Below are positions 18,542 to 27,908 of a DNA stretch of 64,000 nucleotides, in pieces. The first letter of the stretch is position 1. Each line of letters starts with the position of its first letter. Made by a program: the position numbers and the translations under genes. Origin of the DNA: Yoonia vestfoldensis. Lineage in GTDB: Bacteria; Pseudomonadota; Alphaproteobacteria; Rhodobacterales; Rhodobacteraceae. The notes beneath the pieces are model-generated. The model made no database searches, had not been told where the DNA came from, and saw nothing but the letters and a program-made list of their open reading frames with translations. The stretch lies in NCBI RefSeq assembly GCF_002158905.1, contig NZ_CP021431.1:1178001-1242000 (forward strand). Direction: 5' to 3'.

Positions 18542-19698
18542 TCCGCTGGTTTGTGCTGTGCTGCCTCTTGGCCACAAGTGCCGGCGCACAGGCGCGGTTC
18601 GACCCCGAAAGATCCGAGATCCGCGATGGCTGGCGGTCGGTGCAGATCACGCTGGGCCTGTCCGACATCGTGCCTTACCGGATATTTACGCTGGATGACC
18701 CTCGTCGCCTTGTGCTGGATTTTCAGGGGCTGGACAGTGGCGGGATCAATGCGCAGGCGATCAATACGGCCCGCCGCGTGACGGATATCCGCTTTGGCCC
18801 CTACCGGCCCGGCTGGACGCGGATGGTGCTGGATCTTGCCGAACCGCTGACCCTGGCCGAGGCTGAAATGACCCGCGATGGGCAAACGGCCTGGCTGCAT
18901 CTGCGGCTGACCCGCACCAGCCCCGCCGATTTTGCCGCCGCCGCCGGTGCGCCGCCTGATCCGGGCTGGGATGCGCTGAGCGCGCAGGCGCTGCGCGGGC
19001 TGGACCAGCACCCACAGGACAGCTTTGTCGTCGTGCTTGACCCCGGCCATGGCGGTATCGACCCCGGTGCCCAACGTGGCGGGATCACAGAGGCGCATCT
19101 GATGCTGGAATTTGCCGCCGAAATCGCGGCCCGCCTGCGCGCGCAAGACGGGGTGGCGGTGGTCATGACCCGCGAGGCAGATGTCTTTGTCCCGCTGTTC
19201 ACCCGGATGAGCATCGCGCGCGGGGCGGGGGCGGATCTGTTCATCTCGCTGCATGCCGATGCGCTGGAACAGGATGATGCCTGGGGCGCCTCGGTCTATA
19301 CTTTGTCCGAGGACAGCGACGATATCGCCATGCAGCGCTTGGTTGAACGCCATGAACGCGGCGATCTGCTGGCGGGGGTCGATCTGTCGGCCACCGGCGA
19401 CAGGGTGACCGGCGTGCTGATGGACCTTGCACGGCAATCCACCGGCCCGCGCGCCGCCGCTTTCGCGGATCAGCTGATCGCGCAGATGCAGGCGCAGGGC
19501 GTGCGGCTGAATGCCAAGCCGCGCCGCATGGGGCGGTTTTCGGTGCTGCTGGCCGCCGATTTCCCAAGCGTGCTGATCGAGGCGGGGTTTTTGTCAAATA
19601 CGCAGGACCGCCAGATCCTGACCGACCCGCAAAGCCGTGCGCGGCTGGTGACTGCAATCGCCGCGGCGGTTGCGCAATACCGCAGCGACATGCCCTAG
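18538..19698 (+). CDS. Secreted N-acetylmuramoyl-L-alanine amidase (AmiC-type)
   Basis: A 386-residue periplasmic cell-wall hydrolase that splits septal peptidoglycan at the MurNAc-L-Ala bond. A signal peptide ends near AGA (residue 17). Residues about 20-120 look like an AMIN targeting domain. The catalytic Amidase_3 domain (about 160-384) shows the zinc ligands in VLDPGHGG, GITEAHL and SLHADAL, and the catalytic Glu in LIEAGFLSN. The ATG overlaps the aminotransferase stop. It is followed by PBP1A, so two peptidoglycan genes are adjacent. Confidence 0.93.
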   Translation: MIRWFVLCCLLATSAGAQARFDPERSEIRDGWRSVQITLGLSDIVPYRIFTLDDPRRLVLDFQGLDSGGINAQAINTARRVTDIRFGPYRPGWTRMVLDLAEPLTLAEAEMTRDGQTAWLHLRLTRTSPADFAAAAGAPPDPGWDALSAQALRGLDQHPQDSFVVVLDPGHGGIDPGAQRGGITEAHLMLEFAAEIAARLRAQDGVAVVMTREADVFVPLFTRMSIARGAGADLFISLHADALEQDDAWGASVYTLSEDSDDIAMQRLVERHERGDLLAGVDLSATGDRVTGVLMDLARQSTGPRAAAFADQLIAQMQAQGVRLNAKPRRMGRFSVLLAADFPSVLIEAGFLSNTQDRQILTDPQSRARLVTAIAAAVAQYRSDMP

Positions 19699-19760
19699 CG
19701 CGGATCAGGCGATTGTGATGTCCCGCACCCGCACTTGCCGCTTGACGGGCATTTGCGGTT

Positions 19761-19789
19761 TTGACCCCCACGCAGCCAGCGCGTATAAG
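19761..19789 (+). promoter_or_regulatory. Sigma-70-type promoter of mrcA
   Basis: TTGACC (19761-19766), 17-base spacer, TATAAG (19784-19789). The expected start site near 19796 is 25 bases before the GTG codon at 19821. Confidence 0.6.
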
Positions 19790-19820
19790 CGCACGGAATC
19801 CTGAAAGGAACAACCGCCCC

Positions 19821-22340
19821 GTGTTGCGCTTCATCTTCTCATTCTTCGGTGGCATTTTCACCTTTTTGACGATGGGTCTGGTGATGGCCGCGCTTGGCCT
19901 TGGCGGGGTGATTTTTCTATACGGCCGTGATCTGCCCAGCTATGAGACCCTGTCGCAATACACGCCCAAAACAATCAGCCGGATCTATTCGCGCGAAGGC
20001 CGCATCATCGACGAATTCGCCGTCGAACGCCGCCTGTTCACCCCGGCCGAGGATATTCCCGATCTGGTCAAACAGGCGTTCATTTCCGCGGAAGACAAGA
20101 ATTTCTATACCCACCAAGGCTTTGACGCGACCAGCATGCTGTCGGCCGTGGTCGACGCCGTGCAATCGCGCGGCGAAGACCTGCGCGGCGCGTCCACGAT
20201 CACCCAGCAGGTGATGAAGAACTTTCTGCTCGACGGGTCACGGTCGGTGGAACGCAAGATCAAGGAAATCATCCTTGCCGTGCGGATCGAACAGGCGATG
20301 TCCAAGGAACGTATCCTCGAGCTGTATTTGAACGAGATTTTCCTGGGCCAGAATTCCTTTGGCGTCACCGCCGCGGCGCTGACCTATTTCAACAAACCGC
20401 TGACCGACCTGACCGCGGGCGAGGCGGCCTATCTGGCGTCCTTGCCCAAATCGCCCAGCAACCGCCATCCAGTGCGCGACCAAGAGGCGGCGATTTTCTG
20501 GCGCGACAATACCCTGCGGCTGATGCACCAGAACGGTTATATCGACGATATCACGCTGGCAGTGGAAACCGGATCACCGCTGCGCACCGTGCAGGGCGGC
20601 GATTATCCCGATTTCCGCACGACCCTGCCGGACCGCGATTATTTCACCGATGAAATCCGCCGCCAGCTGAGCCAGGATTTCGGGCAGGAAGAATTCTTTT
20701 CGGGGGGCCTGTCGATCCGGGCCACGGTGGATCCCGAATTGCAAAGCATCGCCGCGCAATCGCTGCAACAGGCGCTGGAAGATTTTGACCGCAATACCGG
20801 CATCTGGCGCGGCACCGGCCTGACCATCGCGCAGGACGCCTTGGCAGAGGAAGCCGAATGGCGCGCGGCCTTGCGCGCGACCGATCTGCCGCGCGACGTG
20901 ATGCTGGGGGGGCAATGGCACCCGGCCGTGGTGCTGGCGGTGGCTGAAAACAGCCTGCGCATCGGGATCGAAGGCCTGCCCGCCTCTGAAACCGAACCCC
21001 ATGTCGTGCCGCGCCGGGATATTGACTGGATGCGCGGCAATTTCTTTGACAATTTCACCCCCGGCGATGTGGTCCATGTCCGGCGCGTCGTGCAGGACAG
21101 CGACGGCAGCTTTCTGCGCTGGAGCCTGCGGCAGGTGCCAGAGGTGCAGGGCGCCTTTATGGCGATGGATGTCGATACCGGCCGCGTGATCGCGATGCAG
21201 GGCGGGTTCAGCTATCAGGCCTCGGTCTTTAACCGCGCGACACAGGCGCAACGCCAGCCCGGATCCTCGTTCAAGCCTTTCGTTTATGCGACTGCGCTGG
21301 ACAGCGGCTATTCGCCCGCGACCATCGTCGTTGATGCGCCGATCGAGATCATGACCCCGCAGGGGCTGTGGCGGCCGACCAATGCGTCCAACCAGTTTTA
21401 CGGGCCGACACCCTTGCGCACCGGGATCGAGCGGTCGCGCAACCTGATGACGGTCCGTCTGGCGCAAGAGGTCGGGATCGAGCGTGTCGCCGAATATGCC
21501 GAACGCTTTGGCGTCTATGACCGGATGAACCCGGTGCTCGCGGCCTCGCTGGGATCGGATGAAACGACATTGTTCAAGATGGTTGCCGCCTATGCGATGT
21601 TCGCCAATGGCGGCGAAAGGGTGGCACCCACGCTGGTGGACCGGGTGCAAGACCGTTTCGGCAATACCGTTTATCTGCATGACAGCCGGCAATGCCCCGA
21701 TTGCGCCAATCTCAGCTTGCCCGCGGGGCAGGCGCCGCAGATCATCTCGAACCGCACCCGCGTGATGAACGAGGTCACCGCCTATCAGCTGACATCCATG
21801 ATGCAGGGCGTGGTGGACCGCGGCACGGCCTCTGGCTCGGTCAACCTGCCTGCGCAGATCGCGGGCAAGACCGGCACCACCAATGACAGCAAGGATGTCT
21901 GGTTCGTGGGCTTTTCATCCAATATCGTGGCGGGCTGTTATATCGGCTATGACAATCCGCGCAGTCTGGGCCGGGGGGCCTCGGGGGGGGGCATGTGCGG
22001 GCCGGTGTTCAACCGCTTCATGGCGGCGGCGATCGACACCTATGGCGCGCCACCTTTCACGATCCCCGATCAATGCCAATTCATCAAGATCGACCGGTTC
22101 AGCGGCGCGCGCCTGCCCGATGAGGCGATGGGCGACAATGTCGTGTCGGAATGTTTCCGCGCGGGCGAAGAGCCGATCTTTGGCATCATGTATGACGGCG
22201 GTTTCGCCATGGCCGCCGATCTGCCGCTTTATGACGAAGTCCCGCGCAGCCAGCGCGAAGTCACCACCTCGACCGGCGACACCGCCATCGTGGGCGAGCG
22301 CGCGACCTTTGGCACTTTGTCCACCGGCGGTCTCTACTGA
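19821..22340 (+). CDS. mrcA: Penicillin-binding protein 1A (bifunctional transglycosylase/transpeptidase)
   Basis: An 839-residue inner-membrane enzyme that polymerises and crosslinks peptidoglycan. One transmembrane helix spans about 10-34. The GT51 domain has the catalytic Glu91 in SAEDKNFYTHQGFD and the STITQQVMKN motif. An OB-like domain lies between, around 320-400. The transpeptidase domain shows SSFK (in RQPGSSFKPF), SRN (ERSRNLM) and KTG (AGKTGTTNDSKD). The GTG at 19821 (MLRFIFSFF) is preferred to the upstream in-frame start because AAAGGAA precedes it and the promoter covers the earlier start. Confidence 0.96.
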   Translation: MLRFIFSFFGGIFTFLTMGLVMAALGLGGVIFLYGRDLPSYETLSQYTPKTISRIYSREGRIIDEFAVERRLFTPAEDIPDLVKQAFISAEDKNFYTHQGFDATSMLSAVVDAVQSRGEDLRGASTITQQVMKNFLLDGSRSVERKIKEIILAVRIEQAMSKERILELYLNEIFLGQNSFGVTAAALTYFNKPLTDLTAGEAAYLASLPKSPSNRHPVRDQEAAIFWRDNTLRLMHQNGYIDDITLAVETGSPLRTVQGGDYPDFRTTLPDRDYFTDEIRRQLSQDFGQEEFFSGGLSIRATVDPELQSIAAQSLQQALEDFDRNTGIWRGTGLTIAQDALAEEAEWRAALRATDLPRDVMLGGQWHPAVVLAVAENSLRIGIEGLPASETEPHVVPRRDIDWMRGNFFDNFTPGDVVHVRRVVQDSDGSFLRWSLRQVPEVQGAFMAMDVDTGRVIAMQGGFSYQASVFNRATQAQRQPGSSFKPFVYATALDSGYSPATIVVDAPIEIMTPQGLWRPTNASNQFYGPTPLRTGIERSRNLMTVRLAQEVGIERVAEYAERFGVYDRMNPVLAASLGSDETTLFKMVAAYAMFANGGERVAPTLVDRVQDRFGNTVYLHDSRQCPDCANLSLPAGQAPQIISNRTRVMNEVTAYQLTSMMQGVVDRGTASGSVNLPAQIAGKTGTTNDSKDVWFVGFSSNIVAGCYIGYDNPRSLGRGASGGGMCGPVFNRFMAAAIDTYGAPPFTIPDQCQFIKIDRFSGARLPDEAMGDNVVSECFRAGEEPIFGIMYDGGFAMAADLPLYDEVPRSQREVTTSTGDTAIVGERATFGTLSTGGLY

Positions 22341-22402
22341 CCGCCTTGCCGCTGGGCTGTGCGGGTTGTAAGACCCCCTAAACCAATCTGAACGGGTGTC
22401 CC

Positions 22403-23527
22403 ATGCGCGCTGAAACGCAGAATAATGTCGATGCGATCCAGAAATCGCTGAACCTGCTGGCGCAGCGGATGGATTATGACACCGCGCGCTACCGGTTGGA
22501 AGAATTCGACGCCCGCGTCGAGGACCCGACCCTGTGGGACGACCCCGAAGCCGCGCAGAAACTGATGCGCGACCGGCAGGTGCTGGTCGATACGCTGGCG
22601 ATGCATGATGCGATCAAACAGGAACTGGCCGATAATATCGAATTGATCGAGATGGGCGAGATCGAAGACGATGCCGATATCGTCACCGAGGCGGAAGAGG
22701 CGCTCAAAGCCTTGCGCGAAAAGGCCGCGCAAAAGGAACTCGAAGCGCTGCTGGACGGCGAGGCCGATGCCAATGACACGTTCCTAGAGGTCAACGCCGG
22801 TGCGGGCGGCACCGAAAGCTGTGACTGGGCCAATATGCTGGCGCGGATGTATGTCCGCTGGGCCGAGAAAAAGGGCTACAAGGTCGAATTGCAATCCATG
22901 CAATCGGGCGATGAGGCGGGGATCAAATCCGTCACCTATAAGATCATGGGCCATAACGCCTATGGCTGGCTGAAATCCGAAAGCGGCGTGCACCGGCTGG
23001 TGCGCATCTCGCCTTTCGATTCAGCCGCGAAACGGCATACGTCTTTTACATCGGTCAAGGTCTATCCCGTCGTCGACGACAATATCGAAATCGAGGTGAA
23101 CCCCAGCGATATCCGGCTGGATACCTATCGGTCATCGGGGGCAGGCGGCCAGCACGTCAACACCACCGATTCCGCCGTGCGGATCACCCATTTCCCGACC
23201 GGTATCGTGGTGACCAGTTCGGAAAAATCCCAGCACCAGAACCGCGATATCGCGATGAAAGCGCTGAAATCGCGGCTTTACCAGATGGAGCTCGACAAAC
23301 GGTCGGCACTGGTCAACGAGGCGCATGAAAACGCCGGCGATGCGGGCTGGGGCAACCAGATCCGGTCCTATGTGCTGCAACCCTATCAGATGGTCAAAGA
23401 CCTGCGCACCGGGTTCGAGACATCGGATACCAAAGGCGTGCTTGACGGTGATCTGGACGGGCTGATGGGGGCGACGCTGGCGTTGGATATGTCGGGCAAA
23501 GGCCGCGAGGCGGCAAACGCGGATTGA
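22403..23527 (+). CDS. prfB: Peptide chain release factor 2
   Basis: A 374-residue class I release factor recognising UAA and UGA. The SPF tripeptide that reads the stop codon is in RISPFDSAAKRHTSF, and the GGQ hydrolysis motif is in SGAGGQHVNTTDSA. The reading frame is continuous from ATG to stop. There is no CUUUGA programmed +1 frameshift near codon 25, so the autoregulatory frameshift seen in many bacteria is absent. It lies 62 bases after mrcA on the same strand. Confidence 0.97.
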   Translation: MRAETQNNVDAIQKSLNLLAQRMDYDTARYRLEEFDARVEDPTLWDDPEAAQKLMRDRQVLVDTLAMHDAIKQELADNIELIEMGEIEDDADIVTEAEEALKALREKAAQKELEALLDGEADANDTFLEVNAGAGGTESCDWANMLARMYVRWAEKKGYKVELQSMQSGDEAGIKSVTYKIMGHNAYGWLKSESGVHRLVRISPFDSAAKRHTSFTSVKVYPVVDDNIEIEVNPSDIRLDTYRSSGAGGQHVNTTDSAVRITHFPTGIVVTSSEKSQHQNRDIAMKALKSRLYQMELDKRSALVNEAHENAGDAGWGNQIRSYVLQPYQMVKDLRTGFETSDTKGVLDGDLDGLMGATLALDMSGKGREAANAD

Positions 23528-23572
23528 TCCCGCAGGCTTGCCAAAACCCGCCCTTGCGCGCAAGATTTGCGC

Positions 23573-24346
23573 ATGACCCAGACCGACACCATCTCGCAGG
23601 CAGCAGCGCAACCGCAGGTCCGTCACCTTGCGCTGGCCGATCTGCGCGCCGCGCTGCGTGCCGGTCTGGCCGATTTCCGCAGAACCCCGCAATTCGGCCT
23701 GTTCTTTAGCGCGGTCTATGTGCTGGGGGGCTTCGGGATGCTGGCGCTGGGGGCAGGGCATGTGACATGGACCTTGGCCACATCGCTGGGCTTTCCGCTG
23801 ATCGCCCCTTTTGCCGCCGCCGGATTATACGAGGTCAGCCGCCGGATCGAGACCGGCCAGCCCCTGTCATGGCGCGCCGTACTGGGCATCTTGTGGCAGG
23901 AACGCACGCGGCAATTGCCCTGGCTGGGGGCGATCATCGTGATCTATTTTTTGTTCTGGACCTTTCTGGCGCATATGATTTTCGCGCTGTTCATGGGGCT
24001 CAGCACGATGACCAATGTCTCGCAAAGCTGGGAGGTGTTTTTGACCCCCACCGGCCTGACGATGATCGCGGTTGAACTGGTCGTGGGCGCCGTGCTGGCG
24101 TTTTTGCTGTTCGCGCTGACGGTGGTCAGCCTGCCCCTGGTGCTGGACCGCGAGGTTGATTTCGTCACCGCCATGTTGACCAGCCTTGCCGTCGTGCGCC
24201 AGAACCTTGGCGTCATGCTGTGCTGGGCCGGTCTGATCGCCGCGCTGACGCTGGTGGCGCTGCTGCCCTGGTTTCTGGGGCTGATCGTGGTGCTGCCGGT
24301 GCTGGGCCATGCGACCTGGCATTTATACCGCCGGGCGCTGGATTAG
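23573..24346 (+). CDS. DUF2189 integral membrane protein
   Basis: A 257-residue polytopic protein with about six hydrophobic segments (near residues 44-66, 68-90, 116-140, 165-190, 210-230 and 230-250). It follows the DUF2189 pattern (LRAGLADFRRTPQFGLFF, then GFPLIAPFAAAGLYEVSRR). The family is of unknown function and is widespread in alphaproteobacteria. ATG 23573 is chosen over a TTG two codons earlier. It ends 13 bases from the convergent rhaA. Confidence 0.8.
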   Translation: MTQTDTISQAAAQPQVRHLALADLRAALRAGLADFRRTPQFGLFFSAVYVLGGFGMLALGAGHVTWTLATSLGFPLIAPFAAAGLYEVSRRIETGQPLSWRAVLGILWQERTRQLPWLGAIIVIYFLFWTFLAHMIFALFMGLSTMTNVSQSWEVFLTPTGLTMIAVELVVGAVLAFLLFALTVVSLPLVLDREVDFVTAMLTSLAVVRQNLGVMLCWAGLIAALTLVALLPWFLGLIVVLPVLGHATWHLYRRALD

Positions 24347-24359
24347 GGGCGCAGCCTGT

Positions 24360-25598
24360 TCAGCCGCGCCCGACGACCTTTTGCTGGTAGCGCTGAAGAT
24401 CACCGATCAGCGCCTGGCCCTGCGCAACCCCCATCCGGTCGCAGAATTCCGCCCAAACGGCCGCATAGGGCAAGTCCTTGATTTCTTCACTGACAACCAG
24501 CCGCGACGTATAATCGAGGGTGTTTTCCGCAGCGCGCAGCCGGTCCCAAGGGGCCAGCAAGGCGCGCAACAATGCCTTTTGCATATTGCGCGTGCCGATG
24601 ACCCAGGCCGCGGTCCGACTGATCGTGGCATCAAAGAAATCCAGCCCGATATGGGTGCGCCCCAAGAGATCGGCGCTGACCAATTCCTGCGCCATCTGCA
24701 GGATCGCATCGTCCAGCAGGATCACATGATCGCTGTCCCAACGCATCGGGCGGCTGACATGCAGCAGGATCTCATCGAGCGACAGCGCCACGGCACTCAG
24801 CTTGTCGGCGACATTCTCTGTCGGATGGAAATGCCCCATATCAAGGCAGAGCAACGTGCCCTTGCGGATCGCATAGCCCAGATAGAATTCATGGCTGCCG
24901 ATGGTGCAGGCCTCGACCCCGATGCCGAATAACTTGCTTTCCACGGCATCGCGCATCTGTGCCTTGTCCTGCGGCGCGGCCATGATCGCGTCCAGCGCAT
25001 GTTCCAGCCGCCGGCGCGGTGCCATGCGGTCTATCGGCGTGTCCTTATAGCCGTCGGGCACCCAGATATTGTTCACGCATGGCGTGCCAAGGGCCGCGCC
25101 CATCTGGGCCGCGATCTCGCGGGTGCGTTTGCCATGTTCGATCCAGAAATCGCGGATGCCCTGATCGGGATGGCTGAGCGTCAGATTGTCGTCGGCCTTT
25201 TCATGCGCAAAGAAGGTCGGATTGAAATCTAGCCCAAGACCCTGATCTTTCGCCCAATCCACCCAGGGCGCGAAATGGCTGAATGTAATCTCGTCGCGGT
25301 CGGGGCTTTGGTCGGTATCAAGATAGCAGGCATGCAGGTTCAGCCGGTGATTGCCGGGGATCAGCCCATAGCAAAACGCCAGATCGGCGCGCAGCTCGTC
25401 TGGTGTGCGCGCGCGGCCCGGATGGTTGCCCGTGGCCTGGATGCCGCCGCCCGACCGGCCCGAGCGGGTTTCAAACCCGACCACATCATCCCCTTGCCAG
25501 CAATGCATAGAAATCGGGATGCCAGCCAGCCGTTTCAGGGCCTCTTCGGTATCCACGCCCCAATCGGCAAAGGCGGCTTTCGCGCTGTCATAGCTCAT
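24360..25598 (-). CDS. rhaA: L-rhamnose isomerase
   Basis: A 412-residue metal-dependent isomerase converting L-rhamnose to L-rhamnulose. It resembles the E. coli RhaA type along its length: SMHCWQGDDVVGFE near the N-terminus, GLDFNPTFFAH, DAVESKLFGIGVEACTIGS, LDMGHFHPTE, and the RWDSDHV and HIGLDFFDAT metal-site segments. It lies 21 bases downstream of rhaD, clearly in one leftward operon. Expression is probably controlled from the array at 27789-27861. Many rhizobial loci carry a different isomerase (RhaI); the motifs here favour RhaA. Confidence 0.95.
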   Translation of the reverse strand: MSYDSAKAAFADWGVDTEEALKRLAGIPISMHCWQGDDVVGFETRSGRSGGGIQATGNHPGRARTPDELRADLAFCYGLIPGNHRLNLHACYLDTDQSPDRDEITFSHFAPWVDWAKDQGLGLDFNPTFFAHEKADDNLTLSHPDQGIRDFWIEHGKRTREIAAQMGAALGTPCVNNIWVPDGYKDTPIDRMAPRRRLEHALDAIMAAPQDKAQMRDAVESKLFGIGVEACTIGSHEFYLGYAIRKGTLLCLDMGHFHPTENVADKLSAVALSLDEILLHVSRPMRWDSDHVILLDDAILQMAQELVSADLLGRTHIGLDFFDATISRTAAWVIGTRNMQKALLRALLAPWDRLRAAENTLDYTSRLVVSEEIKDLPYAAVWAEFCDRMGVAQGQALIGDLQRYQQKVVGRG

Positions 25599-25619
25599 GT
25601 TCTGTCCTCCCTCGGACGC

Positions 25620-27722
25620 CTAGCGCGTGAACGCTTCCTTGTTGCCGGCATCGACGTTGATGATATTGCCCGTCGATTTGGCAGAGAGATCGGATGCAAG
25701 AAAATAGGCGGCTTCGGCCACATCCTCGGGCAGCACAGAGCGTTTGAGCATGGACCGGTCGCGATACATTTCCTCTAGCCCGTCCTTGTCGGTGCCATAG
25801 GTATCCGCGCGCTGGTCAAGCCATTCGCCCTGCCATATTTTAGAGCCTTTCAACACCGCATCGGGATTGACCACATTGACGCGCACGCCCATGGGCGCAC
25901 CCTCTAGCGCAAGGCAGCGGGCAAGGTGGATTTCAGATGCTTTCGCGGTGCAATAGGCCGATGCATTGGGCGATGCCGCCAGCCCGTTCTTGGAGGCCAC
26001 GAAGACCACCGCGCCGCCCATATTCTGCAGCTTGAAGAGCTTGAACGCCTCGCGGCTGACAAGGAAATAGCCGGTGGACAGGATCGCCATGTTCTTGTGC
26101 CACAGATCAAGGCTGGTGTCCTCGATCGGCGCCGAACTGGCGATCCCCGCATTCGATACCAGAATATCGACGCCACCGAATTCCACCGCGATGTCGCGAT
26201 AGGCGGATGCGACGGCCTCTTCGCTGGTGACATTCATGTTCACGATCCGCACCACATCGGCGGAATATTTCGCGCTCAGGCCCGCATAGGTTTGCGCAAG
26301 GGCGGCATCATCGATATCGGCCAGCATCACGCAAGCGCCCTCGCGCAGGTAGCGTTCGGCGGTGGCCGCGCCGATCCCGCCAGCGCCGCCGGTGACCAGC
26401 GCCACGCGGCCCGCCAAAGATTTCGGCGCGGGCATGCGCTGCAATTTGGCCTCTTCCAAAAGCCAATATTCAATATCAAAGGCTTCTTGTTCCGGCAGGC
26501 CCTGATAGGTGGATACCGCATCCGCGCCGCGCATCACATTGATCGCATTGACATAGAATTCACCCGATATCCGCGCGGTGGCCTTGTCCTTGGCAAAGGT
26601 GATCATGCCAACGCCCGGCACCAGATAGACGACAGCGTTGGGATCACGCATGGCGGGGCTATCGTCGCGTTTGCAGTTGTCATAATAGGCCTGATAACCG
26701 ATGCGGTAATCGGCAATCGCGTCACCCAGCCCGGCAAGAGTTGCGTCGATATCCGGCTTTGCGGGGTCGAAATCCACGACCAAAGGGCAGATTTTCGTGC
26801 GCAGGAAATGGTCGGGGCAGGATGTGCCAAGCGCGGCAAGCCGTGCCATATCCTTGGCATTGACGAATTCCAGCACGGCATCGCTATCGGTGAAATGGCC
26901 GACCATATGCTGCTGGCCAGAGACATATCCGCGAATGGCAGGCATCAGCCGGGCGGCCATTGCGCGGCGGTCCTGCGCGCTCAGGCTGGTGTGAACCGCG
27001 CCGCCAAAGGCCGCCTTGCCAGCGGTTTCGGCGGCGAACCAATCCATCGCCGTCTGGATCACATCCAGCGTCAGCTCATAGCATTCCTTGGCATCATCGG
27101 CCCATGTGAACAAGCCGTGGCTTTCCAGCACGACGCCTTTGGCATCGGGGTTCTTTGCGCAGAAATCCGACAGCCAAAGGCCCAATTCGTAACCCGGCTT
27201 TTTCCACGGCAGCCAACCGATCCGGTCACCAAAGATGCGTTGGGTCAGCGCCTTGCTATCCTTGGCGGCAGCAATCGCGATGATCGCATCGGGATGCATG
27301 TGATCGACATGTTTGGCCGGCACATAGGCATGCAGCGGCGTATCGATAGAGGCCGCGCGCGGGTTCAGATTGAACGTGCAATGGGGCAGGTAGGCAACCA
27401 TCTCATCCTCGAAGGCGACCCCGCGATAAAGCCCGCGCAGCGCGTTCAGCTTATCCATATAGAGCGTTGAAAACCCGTCCATTTTGATCGACCCGACATC
27501 CCCGCCCGAGCCTTTGACCCACAGCACCTCGGTCGCGGCACCGGTCAGCGGATCATCTTGCATCACCTTTGCGGATGTATTGCCGCCGCCGTAATTCGTG
27601 ATTCTCTTGTCCGAGCCTAACAGATTGGAGCGATACAGCAGTTTCTCTGGCTCGCTCATCTCGCTGGCCTGGGTGTCATCCCATTTATTTTCAAGATGTT
27701 GGCGGTTTGTAGAAGAGGTCAT
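25620..27722 (-). CDS. rhaD: Bifunctional rhamnulose-1-phosphate aldolase / short-chain dehydrogenase
   Basis: A 700-residue fusion. Residues 1 to about 400 form a class II aldolase domain (ITNYGGGNTSAKV, then VDHMHPDAIIAIAAAKDSK with metal-ligand His) that splits rhamnulose 1-phosphate to dihydroxyacetone phosphate and L-lactaldehyde. Residues about 428-700 form an SDR domain (VALVTGGAGGIGAAT, VSNAG, and the YxxxK pair in ASAYCTAKAS) expected to oxidise the lactaldehyde. This fusion is typical of alphaproteobacterial rhamnose loci. The frame opens further upstream to 27794, but ATG 27722 has a GGAGA site and avoids the operator array. Confidence 0.93.
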   Translation of the reverse strand: MTSSTNRQHLENKWDDTQASEMSEPEKLLYRSNLLGSDKRITNYGGGNTSAKVMQDDPLTGAATEVLWVKGSGGDVGSIKMDGFSTLYMDKLNALRGLYRGVAFEDEMVAYLPHCTFNLNPRAASIDTPLHAYVPAKHVDHMHPDAIIAIAAAKDSKALTQRIFGDRIGWLPWKKPGYELGLWLSDFCAKNPDAKGVVLESHGLFTWADDAKECYELTLDVIQTAMDWFAAETAGKAAFGGAVHTSLSAQDRRAMAARLMPAIRGYVSGQQHMVGHFTDSDAVLEFVNAKDMARLAALGTSCPDHFLRTKICPLVVDFDPAKPDIDATLAGLGDAIADYRIGYQAYYDNCKRDDSPAMRDPNAVVYLVPGVGMITFAKDKATARISGEFYVNAINVMRGADAVSTYQGLPEQEAFDIEYWLLEEAKLQRMPAPKSLAGRVALVTGGAGGIGAATAERYLREGACVMLADIDDAALAQTYAGLSAKYSADVVRIVNMNVTSEEAVASAYRDIAVEFGGVDILVSNAGIASSAPIEDTSLDLWHKNMAILSTGYFLVSREAFKLFKLQNMGGAVVFVASKNGLAASPNASAYCTAKASEIHLARCLALEGAPMGVRVNVVNPDAVLKGSKIWQGEWLDQRADTYGTDKDGLEEMYRDRSMLKRSVLPEDVAEAAYFLASDLSAKSTGNIINVDAGNKEAFTR

Positions 27723-27788
27723 CTGTGTCTCCGTGGACGGCGGGTTAGGACTGGTTATGACCAACAAGGTGACGGCAGGTTGCAGGCA

Positions 27789-27861
27789 AGTCAATCATTT
27801 TCAATCATAAACAATCATGCTGCACCGCAGAATGATTGAAAATGACAAATAATGATTGACA
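27789..27861. promoter_or_regulatory. Symmetric rha operator array with divergent -35 elements
   Basis: Three CAATCAT heptamers start at 27792, 27802 and 27812. Their inverted form ATGATTG occurs at 27832 and 27852, with a degenerate copy (ATGACAA) at 27842. All six fit a 10-bp register around a single centre at 27825. Each outer heptamer continues into a -35-like hexamer: TTGACA (27856-27861) toward rhaR and TTGACT (27794-27789, minus strand) toward rhaD. It is the likely binding region of RhaR; no -10 is convincing. Confidence 0.75.
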
Positions 27862-27908
27862 ACCTTGCGCGATTCGCCCCACGCTCATTGCAATCAAAGG
27901 GACAACCC

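Noticed and set aside
22403..22520. Programmed frameshift in prfB
   Set aside because: The frame is continuous and no CUUUGA slip site is visible.
25926..27470. 514-codon plus-strand frame over rhaD
   Set aside because: Antisense shadow of the aldolase/dehydrogenase fusion.
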